This document shows positions 63,501-64,000 of a stretch of DNA of 64,000 nucleotides, in pieces. The notes under the pieces were generated by a model that searched no databases, was not told where the DNA came from, and was given only the letters and a program-made list of their open reading frames with translations. The DNA is from Amblyornis subalaris. Its lineage: Eukaryota; Chordata; Aves; Passeriformes; Ptilonorhynchidae. Made by a program: the position numbers and the translations under genes. How positions within the stretch are numbered: position 1 is the first letter of the stretch; every line of letters begins with the position of its first letter. The stretch covers positions 3,833,210-3,897,209 of the forward strand of contig JACAXG010000053.1 of NCBI GenBank assembly GCA_018881555.1, in the 5' to 3' direction.

Positions 63501-64000
63501 GCAAATTCTGGATCTATGTAATTATATCTCTCAGTCTTNGTGAAAATAGTCCTAAATATTTAAAGAGAATTGTAGTTTCATTACACGNGTAAAATGATTC
63601 TGGGTCTTGTTAGAATGAAAACATATTGATTTTGANACATATATATTTCATTCCAAACATTCTTTTTATCACAGTTGATTATTAATATTCAGCCTTCTAA
63701 AAGCAACCATAAAAATGAAATACTGCAACTGTAATAGCTACATTTGTAGTTTCACATAAGGAAACTCAAGAAATTTATGTGCAAAAGACTCAAGAATGCA
63801 ATGAATTTTAAAGAACTTTCAGCCTGAAAGAAAACCCAGTGAACTGTCATACGAGTAACCAATCTTGATCTACTATATGATATACATAAATGTGTGGTTT
63901 TAAGTATNAGATTCACATAATTTTTACCTGTACTTTTTATTCCAGTCACCAGGCCTAATGCTGGCTGCACGATCATTAGGAAAAGCTACAAGTGCATCAT
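487..64000 (-). CDS. CFAP47: CFAP47 gene, internal part (25 exons seen, both ends outside the window)
   Basis: Seen: 25 minus-strand exons, all introns GT-AG, frames continuous over 3,746 coding bases (about 1,248 residues), no internal stop. The translation is a chain of ASH/MSP-type beta domains (repeated patterns such as 'IDFGDV', 'FDFGGVFLG', 'FLPREVAAYDF'), then a Ser/acidic linker, then a CH domain ('YERAILVWLNKHYE' joined to 'RWIVNFDQDLRDGL'). Known: an ASH/MSP array with an internal CH domain is the architecture of CFAP47 (formerly CHDC2/CXorf22). It is a ciliary central-apparatus-associated protein needed for normal sperm flagella; human defects are linked to X-linked multiple flagellar abnormalities. 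Inferred: this is the middle of the bird orthologue, still functional. HYDIN, DLEC1, CFAP65 and CFAP74 share ASH-type domains but fit this CH placement less well. A protein alignment to human or chicken CFAP47 would settle it. Confidence 0.88.
2646..2735 (-). repeat. CR1 LINE, 3' end fragment
   Basis: It has 'atcacagaatggcttgggtt' followed by 'ggaaaggaccttaaagaaca' and 'gggcagggacacc', the reverse complement of the conserved avian CR1 3' end. The element is heavily 5'-truncated (about 90 bases), as is usual for CR1. Confidence 0.9.
5080..5890 (+). repeat. Probable ancient, diverged CR1 LINE fragment
   Basis: Scattered similarity to the CR1 3' half in order: 'ttaggatgcattaacaggag' near 5318, then 'gttagacaacaggaaactct' and 'ttttcagagatttttataac' near 5670-5775. 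The match is loose and from memory; a repeat-library search is needed. Confidence 0.4.
7625..8060. repeat. Possible LTR-like or other interspersed repeat
   Basis: A GC-richer island in AT-rich intron with a pyrimidine-rich stretch ('ctctcttccttttcatctca' near 7845) and 'gggcggtcccttgcccttta' near 8019. It resembles an LTR in texture, but no TG/CA boundaries or target duplication could be set. The family is not recognised. Confidence 0.3.
8561..8672. repeat. Low-complexity TA/CA tract
   Basis: Alternating 'catacatgtatatacacaca' and 'cgtatatacatatacatata' over about 110 bases. Likely a decayed dinucleotide microsatellite. Confidence 0.8.
11400..12190 (-). repeat. CR1 LINE, reverse-transcriptase region fragment
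   Basis: On the plus strand it shows, in order, 'ccagtttatttatggggatg', 'acaacatcc'-like, 'aggttgatccagcatgatta', 'gatgagggtgactggccctg' and 'agatgggaatgacatttctt'. This is the reverse complement of CR1 ORF2 (reverse transcriptase). Stops and indels show it is dead. ORFs here on both strands belong to this element, not to host genes. Confidence 0.88.
14591..14786 (-). CDS. CFAP47: CFAP47 exon 24 of window, first part of CH domain
   Basis: 196 bases; acceptor ATTTCAG|GTGTTT, donor AAAG|GTGAGA, phase 0 in and phase 1 out. It encodes 'VFVLPRVTSRLIPE', a Ser-rich turn and 'YERAILVWLNKHYEKNRKIV'. The latter is the first helix of a calponin-homology domain (E-x-x-x-L-x-W-x-N-x-H-Y-E). The donor opens a 14-kb intron. 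Confidence 0.92.
14950..15232 (+). repeat. CR1 LINE, internally deleted 3' fragment
   Basis: It contains 'gatcacttggtttgttcagc' and 'ttggagaaggctgag', then skips to 'ggtcactggaacagactcac', and ends with 'ggagttggactcaacgatct' and 'atgattct'. This is the CR1 3' region in the plus sense with an internal deletion. It sits 160 bases upstream, in transcription order, of the acceptor of CFAP47 exon 24. Confidence 0.88.
15500..15640 (-). repeat. CR1 LINE, internal fragment
   Basis: It has 'ggctggctcatgttcagcct', 'catccaccagcacccccttc' and 'gcccagattgatac', the reverse complement of an internal CR1 ORF2 stretch. It is out of CR1 order with respect to the copy at 16045-16480, so it is a separate insertion or a rearranged piece. 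Confidence 0.85.
16045..16480 (-). repeat. CR1 LINE, 3' part
   Basis: It begins 'aatcacagaataattgaggt' and continues with 'cctggtccaaacctcctggt' and 'ctgaacagtctcagctcttt'. This is the reverse complement of about the last 430 bases of CR1. The plus-strand ORF at 16253-16582 lies mostly in it and is not a gene. Confidence 0.9.
17184..17369 (-). CDS. CFAP47: CFAP47 exon 23 of window (acceptor uncertain)
   Basis: 186 bases with the favoured acceptor GCTATCCAG|ACTGCC; donor ACAAG|GTAAAT, phase 0 in and out. It encodes 'TAEMNMKNNSHLFMKGFPLK' and ends 'MSKRAWTDVLLQIYK', a conserved-type segment just before the CH region. An alternative acceptor GTAGTAG|ATG at 17429 is also in frame and would add 20 residues. 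I prefer 17369 for its longer pyrimidine-rich approach. The end at 17184 is secure. Confidence 0.82.
17851..17944 (-). CDS. CFAP47: CFAP47 exon 22 of window
   Basis: 94 bases; acceptor ATTTCAG|AAGCC, donor CTGAAG|GTAGGT, phase 2 in and phase 0 out. It encodes 'KSHGAYLSHVLPEFLLTPED' and 'YKLWIKVHTELK', continuing the helical segment of exon 21. 'PEFLLTPEDYKLWIK' looks like a conserved helix cap and helix. The intron that follows is short (481 bp with the favoured acceptor of exon 23). Confidence 0.89.
17945..20905 (-). other. CFAP47: CFAP47 intron 21, unique AT-rich sequence
   Basis: It holds a (TACA)n microsatellite at 18328-18350, a 19-base tandem duplication at about 18400-18433, and two ambiguous bases in nearly 3 kb. 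No gene, strong repeat or RNA structure was recognised. Confidence 0.7.
18328..18350. repeat. (TACA)n microsatellite
   Basis: Five to six 'taca' units followed by 'tatttatatatg'. Probably length-variable. Confidence 0.9.
20906..21112 (-). CDS. CFAP47: CFAP47 exon 21 of window
   Basis: 207 bases; acceptor CTCTTAG|TGATG, donor CTTAA|GTAAGT, phase 2 in and out. It encodes 'SDVCIVQLTITPDNGFKRTL', 'GFYVMLHHLSGQPIPGL' and 'LFHLLWQHSELLAFLK'. The segment is rich in conserved-type aromatic and Leu residues but has no named domain. In this family it lies between the ASH array and the CH domain. The (TGCA)n run at about 20871-20884 starts the downstream intron (2,961 bp). Confidence 0.91.
21913..22153 (-). 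CDS. CFAP47: CFAP47 exon 20 of window, acidic linker and conserved helix
   Basis: 241 bases; acceptor CATTCAG|AGAG, donor AGAAG|GTAATT, phase 1 in and phase 2 out. The first half is highly acidic ('ESESDEYISEDASEEREADS'). The second half, 'FFQKTLTAVKSWFTLFGWSK', looks folded and amphipathic. AG dinucleotides also occur 2 and 4 bases downstream of the chosen acceptor; only the first keeps the frame. The ambiguous base at 22146 is the third position of a Thr codon. The 800-bp intron downstream holds nothing recognised. Confidence 0.88.
22920..23048 (-). CDS. CFAP47: CFAP47 exon 19 of window, Ser/Thr-rich linker
   Basis: 129 bases; acceptor TTTACAG|ACAC, donor TCAG|GTATAG, phase 1 in and out. 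It encodes 'NTKDFSSGEVVLQPCFTPQS' and then a Ser/Thr-rich run 'PSHSVSSSSFGTTTAST'. There is no domain pattern; it looks like a disordered linker between the ASH array and the CH-proximal part. An in-frame ATG lies upstream of the acceptor (about 23085), but the frame join makes the spliced start at 23048 the better reading. The 766-bp intron downstream holds nothing recognised. Confidence 0.8.
24024..24070. repeat. A-rich purine tract, (AAAAG)n
   Basis: A run of thirteen A followed by 'gaaaataaaagaaaagaaaa' and more A-rich sequence. A plain low-complexity tract, possibly the remnant of a retrotransposed tail. Confidence 0.85.
24444..24507 (+). repeat. CR1 LINE, 3' terminal fragment
   Basis: It has 'aggaggttggaccagatgac' followed by 'gggatctcttccaacctgaa', the CR1 3' end in the plus sense. 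About 60 bases are retained. Confidence 0.85.
25167..25267 (-). CDS. CFAP47: CFAP47 exon 18 of window (short, end of ASH 6)
   Basis: 101 bases; acceptor TCCACAG|GTTCTC, donor GAAGCA|GTAAGC, phase 2 in and phase 1 out. It encodes 'FSIQIAATADNCLLTIYPYF' and 'ALHCSDKKIIWRS'. Joined after 'DEDKRR' it gives the closing strand 'FSIQIAATADNCLLTIYP', a strongly conserved-looking segment. The ambiguous base at 25213 is the third position of a Pro codon. The exon was found by frame and splice sites, not by ORF length. Confidence 0.87.
26206..26231. repeat. 13-base perfect tandem duplication
   Basis: 'aacaacatattga' occurs twice in direct succession, flanked by A/T-rich sequence. A simple local duplication. 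Confidence 0.85.
26905..27332 (+). repeat. CR1 LINE, 3' part
   Basis: In order it shows 'gagagactgagaggtgtgaa', 'ggggctcttgtctatgtgca', 'agtctccatccttgaagata' and 'ggaaggtctttccaacccct', ending 'attctgtgataata'. This is about 430 bases of the CR1 3' half in the plus sense, antisense to CFAP47. Confidence 0.88.
30336..31288 (+). mobile_element. Solo LTR of an avian endogenous retrovirus
   Basis: A GC-rich block in AT-rich intron. It opens 'tgtattgggtttgtatgg', has a TATA-like 'atatttaag' (30501-30509), GC-rich tandem repeats built on 'cctgcagccc..gg' (30651-30750), a poly(A) signal aataaa (31098-31103), and closes 'tccagccagggtcaacccac'. I recognise this LTR type from neoavian genomes but cannot name the family. 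No gag, pol or env flanks it, so it is a solo LTR formed by recombination. It lies antisense to CFAP47. The ends are set by comparison with memory; a clean target-site duplication was not resolved. Confidence 0.8.
33263..33472 (-). CDS. CFAP47: CFAP47 exon 17 of window, core of ASH 6
   Basis: 210 bases; acceptor CACAG|GCCATC, donor CGCAG|GTAATG, phase 2 in and out. It encodes 'LRVKLPELVLADGAKTCPFS', 'VQFPEGHDIVLSSDG' and 'RVSFRSSEPMSYLGDMVFID'. The last segment is the 'V-x-F-x-S-x-x-P-x-x-x-x-x-x-M-x-F-x-D' strand pair of an ASH-like domain. It is followed by a 7,995-bp intron carrying the solo LTR. Confidence 0.92.
34884..35076 (-). CDS. CFAP47: CFAP47 exon 16 of window, end of ASH 5 and start of ASH 6
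   Basis: 193 bases; acceptor GAACAG|CTGG, donor ATAAG|GTAAAA, phase 1 in and phase 2 out. It encodes 'SGPGTYTSEIYLCLDDKSSQ', 'YKVTLSGTVKLPKIDF' and 'HPPFLMLMPVPLDVETEGVF'. The 'Y-x-V-x-L-S-G-T-V' strand closes one ASH domain and 'LMLMPVPLDVE' opens the next. No ambiguous base falls in it. The next intron is 1,411 bp and has nothing recognised. Confidence 0.92.
35361..35450. repeat. AT-rich imperfect tandem repeat
   Basis: The unit '(a)taatatcaatatatat' recurs, interleaved with 'agcatcaatagattatcaat' and 'tatcaatacattcc'. Three to four degenerate copies of a roughly 30-base unit. Confidence 0.7.
35690..35782 (-). repeat. CR1 LINE, 3' end remnant
   Basis: It has 'catttaggctggaaaagatc' and then 'tttaagatcatcaagtccaa' and 'ttgccaagtccacc', the reverse complement of a CR1 3' end from an older subfamily than the copy at 2646. 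Confidence 0.85.
37771..37793. repeat. (AAAAC)n microsatellite
   Basis: About four 'aaaac' units within a longer A/C-rich stretch (37744-37800). Confidence 0.8.
39660..39819 (-). CDS. CFAP47: CFAP47 exon 15 of window, core of ASH 5
   Basis: 160 bases; acceptor TTACAG|AACC, donor GGCCTT|GTAAGT, leaving in phase 1. It encodes 'NLVVKNVSKEYLRWKLCLDN' and later 'FRLSPKSGRLDAGQKISIAV'. The pattern 'L-x-V-K-N-x-S' then 'F-x-L-S-P-x-S-G-x-L-x-x-G-Q-x-x-x-I-x-V-x-F-x-P' (ending in exon 16) is a textbook ASH/MSP domain. Confidence 0.92.
40915..41015 (-). CDS. CFAP47: CFAP47 exon 14 of window, start of ASH 5
   Basis: 101 bases; acceptor CAATAG|CACTTT, donor CTCAG|GTAATG, phase 1 in and phase 0 out. 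It encodes 'LLPILELSSEEFKFEQHSSD' and 'VRFNNADG-FSSQ'. The ambiguous base at 40928 is the second position of an ANT codon, the only one of nine coding ambiguities that must change the amino acid. The downstream intron (1,095 bp) shows nothing recognised. Confidence 0.86.
41016..43974 (-). other. CFAP47: CFAP47 intron 13
   Basis: AT-rich unique sequence with many ambiguous bases (for example six between 42553 and 42802). No repeat or gene was recognised. Confidence 0.65.
43975..44125 (-). CDS. CFAP47: CFAP47 exon 13 of window, GC-rich
   Basis: 151 bases; acceptor CTTTAG|GTGGCA. It encodes 'VAAYDFILPFITPQSRSLAA', a less conserved-looking middle, and 'PEIVALPGCKVRG'. It is clearly GC-richer than its surroundings. 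Two overlapping donors exist, GAACTG|GTGGGT and GGTGG|GTAAAC four bases further on. Only the first keeps exon 14 open, so it fixes the end at 43975. The ambiguous base at 44056 is the first position of an NTG codon (Leu, Val or Met). The next intron (2,959 bp) is repeat-poor. Confidence 0.84.
44126..51775 (-). other. CFAP47: CFAP47 intron 12 (7.65 kb)
   Basis: Mostly AT-rich unique sequence. A TA/CA microsatellite lies at 48286-48314. It has the highest density of ambiguous bases in the window from 44.9 to 48.9 kb. No exon, CR1 or LTR was recognised despite its length. Confidence 0.65.
48286..48314. repeat. (TA)n/(CA)n microsatellite
   Basis: 'acatatatacaca', an ambiguous base and 'atatatatatacac'. 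The ambiguous base at 48300 falls inside the run. Confidence 0.85.
51776..51870 (-). CDS. CFAP47: CFAP47 exon 12 of window (short, found by frame and splice sites)
   Basis: 95 bases; acceptor TTTGGCAG|TGATTG, donor AGAGAG|GTAGGT, phase 1 in and phase 0 out. It encodes 'VIECSSSKPYLYSVKLKQAS' then 'SLQCFLTFLPRE'. Joined to exon 13 it gives 'FLTFLPREVAAYDFILPF', close to the 'F-x-P-x-E-x-x-x-Y-D-F-x-L-P' motif of HYDIN-type MSP domains. That match supports both exons at once. The intron downstream is very long (7,650 bp). Confidence 0.88.
53380..53524 (-). CDS. CFAP47: CFAP47 exon 11 of window, start of ASH 4
   Basis: 145 bases; acceptor TTACAG|GAACT, donor TCAG|GTATTT, leaving in phase 1. It encodes 'ELFDFGGVFLGATKSLPFVL' followed by 'RNSALACTVVEFDFSKY'. 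This is one of the clearest ASH openings in the window ('F-D-F-G-x-V-x-x-G', then 'F-x-L-R-N'). The ambiguous base at 53441 is the third position of a Thr codon. The following 1,509-bp intron includes an A-rich run near 52122-52141. Confidence 0.92.
54058..54135 (-). CDS. CFAP47: CFAP47 exon 10 of window (26 codons)
   Basis: 78 bases in phase 0; acceptor CTTAG|GTAGCA, donor GACGTG|GTAAGT. It encodes 'VAVRNSGEVTLRVGGFVDMT' and 'GISIDV', the last two strands of ASH 3 and the link into the next domain. It was recognised from flanking splice sites and frame continuity with 'NFDKKVQ' upstream and 'ELFDFGG' downstream. The downstream intron is 533 bp, with nothing recognised. Confidence 0.87.
54391..54432. 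repeat. Compound (GA)n(TA)n(CA)n microsatellite
   Basis: 'agagagagatatatatatat' continuing into 'atatacacacgcac', with an ambiguous base at 54398. It lies in CFAP47 intron 9, 255 bases from exon 10. Confidence 0.88.
55383..55514 (-). CDS. CFAP47: CFAP47 exon 9 of window, core of ASH 3
   Basis: 132 bases, 44 codons in phase 0; acceptor GTGAAG|GTCC, donor GTGCAG|GTATTC. It encodes 'IIPSEGVVPVGGLTHLQICF' and 'TPNATLNFDKKVQ'. The 'P-x-x-G-x-V-x-P-x-G-x-x-x-x-L-x-I-x-F-x-P' layout is the classic ASH/MSP signature. The next intron (1,247 bp) contains an AT/CA microsatellite at 54391-54432. Confidence 0.92.
56906..57028 (-). CDS. CFAP47: CFAP47 exon 8 of window, start of ASH 3
   Basis: 123 bases, exactly 41 codons in phase 0; acceptor TATAG|TTTGG, donor TTCCAA|GTAAG. 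It encodes 'FGSTRVQFVNHYMSLIHSPV' and 'TALLYNTGHNHAYFQ'. The pattern 'LLYNTGHNHAYFQV' across the junction matches the 'L-x-N-x-G-x-x-x-x-x-F-x-V' core of ASH/MSP domains. The following 1,391-bp intron has no recognised element. Confidence 0.9.
58115..58245 (-). CDS. CFAP47: CFAP47 exon 7 of window, second half of ASH 2
   Basis: 131 bases; acceptor TTTAG|GGTTCG, donor CAAAG|GTAACA. It encodes 'GFVEAYSDLECEVVWRPGFK' followed by 'RPETGEFTLCVHKGISINLK'. These are the paired C-terminal strands of an ASH domain ('ECEVVWRPG' corresponds to the usual V-x-F-x-P position). It ends in phase 0. The next intron (1,086 bp) has nothing recognisable. Confidence 0.9.
59193..59437 (-). CDS. CFAP47: CFAP47 exon 6 of window, end of ASH 1 and start of ASH 2
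   Basis: 245 bases; acceptor TTACAG|GTCTTT, donor CAGAG|GTATGC, phase 2 in and phase 1 out. It completes the first domain ('YKINNQHLGHVLVVANAVPI') and opens the next ('ELELSARELILTPVPGCLAG'). The segment 'NRRNHPAGFTWKPV' has the N-x-x-x-x-P-A-x-F-x-W form common in ASH domains. The ambiguous base at 59281 is the third position of a Val codon. The 947-bp intron downstream is AT-rich and unremarkable. Confidence 0.9.
60114..60330 (-). CDS. CFAP47: CFAP47 exon 5 of window, first ASH/MSP-like domain
   Basis: 217 bases; acceptor TTCCAG|GTCC, donor AAAAG|GTGAGG. It encodes 'PSTIDFGDVCVYSTTTKELH', the typical opening of an ASH/MSP domain (a hydrophobic, D/FG, V strand followed by a strand ending at an N-x-x-L turn). 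It then runs through 'PPLTKTHIPIVFEKNTVGMF', the usual mid-domain strand. The ambiguous base at 60296 is the third position of a Val codon. The following 676-bp intron carries a short (GTTT)n run at about 59894-59910. Confidence 0.9.
61537..61633 (-). CDS. CFAP47: CFAP47 exon 4 of window (short)
   Basis: 97 bases; acceptor CCACAG|GTTTGG, donor CATTG|GTAAGA. It starts in phase 0 and ends in phase 1. It encodes 'VWSWLSPMPSSTQEKEDCSL' and then 'TLTPKQLHQIFIG'. The 'LTPKQLHQIF' part leads directly into the first ASH-like strand of the next exon, as expected at the front edge of an ASH domain. The 1,206-bp intron that follows holds nothing recognised. Confidence 0.86.
61739..61928 (-). CDS. CFAP47: CFAP47 exon 3 of window
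   Basis: 190 bases; acceptor CCTGTAG|GGAG, donor AAAGAA|GTAAGT. It encodes about 63 residues beginning 'EFYIYNNPVSIGIKPAEGLK' and containing 'MLPWDDNCMLTGRKLAAILS'. This is a conserved-looking linker with a Trp-Asp-Asp motif and no ASH pattern. It ends in phase 0. The next intron is only 105 bp, the shortest in the window. Confidence 0.88.
63399..63551 (-). CDS. CFAP47: CFAP47 exon 2 of window
   Basis: The acceptor is TTTAG|GACT and the donor GCTAG|GTAAGA; 153 bases, entering and leaving in phase 2. It encodes a charged, probably helical stretch around 'TERYNYIDPEFAYTHSER' and 'RRLEKEDAR', which leads into the ASH array rather than forming an ASH domain itself. Two ambiguous bases lie here: 63539 in an ACN (Thr) codon and 63431 in a TTN (Phe or Leu) codon. 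The next intron (1,470 bp) shows only AT-rich unique sequence. Confidence 0.87.
63928..64000 (-). CDS. CFAP47: CFAP47 exon 1 of window (5' side cut by window edge)
   Basis: Reads 'DALVAFPNDRAASIRPGDW' and ends 'NKKYR', with the last codon split AG|G. The donor is AG|GTAAAA on the minus strand. The exon continues beyond 64000, so its acceptor is not visible. The frame is fixed by the join to the next exon. The following 376-bp intron holds nothing recognisable. Confidence 0.82.

Noticed and set aside
1..64000. Independent genes, CRISPR arrays, tRNAs, rRNAs, bacterial-type operons or a novel system
   Set aside because: No supporting pattern on either strand. The window is the interior of one intron-rich vertebrate gene.

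Overview
The window looks like bird nuclear DNA. It is AT-rich, the interspersed repeats are mostly 5'-truncated CR1 LINE fragments, and one solo LTR resembles types common in neoavian birds. No bacterial-style gene layout, CRISPR array, tRNA or rRNA is visible. About 140 isolated single 'n' bases are scattered through it, which looks like masked heterozygous sites rather than assembly gaps.

One gene fills the window. It lies on the minus strand, and I identify it as CFAP47 (cilia and flagella associated protein 47), a large axonemal protein made of ASH/MSP-type immunoglobulin-like domains with an internal calponin-homology (CH) domain. I assembled 25 consecutive coding exons from position 64000 down to 487. 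Every intron inside the window has GT-AG ends and every junction keeps the reading frame, giving about 1,248 residues. Both gene ends are outside: the first exon runs off at 64000, and the last one seen (487-584) stops inside the CH domain. Several exons are too short to stand out as ORFs (61537-61633, 54058-54135, 51776-51870, 43975-44125, 25167-25267, 487-584) and were found by reading frame plus splice sites.

Layout in transcription order: 64000-61537 encodes a charged lead-in segment. From 60330 to 25167 comes a run of about six ASH/MSP-like beta domains. From 23048 to 21913 lies a Ser-rich then acidic linker. From 21112 to 17184 is a conserved segment without a named domain. From 14786 to 487 is the front of the CH domain, split by a 14-kb intron.

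The introns hold nine CR1 copies or fragments (one of them only tentative), one solo LTR (30336-31288, antisense to the gene), one possible further LTR-like repeat and several microsatellites. I found no second gene on either strand. The most informative observations are the codon positions of the ambiguous bases, their very uneven density, and splice-site choices at exons 13, 20 and 23 that affect the protein. I do not see a previously undescribed system here.
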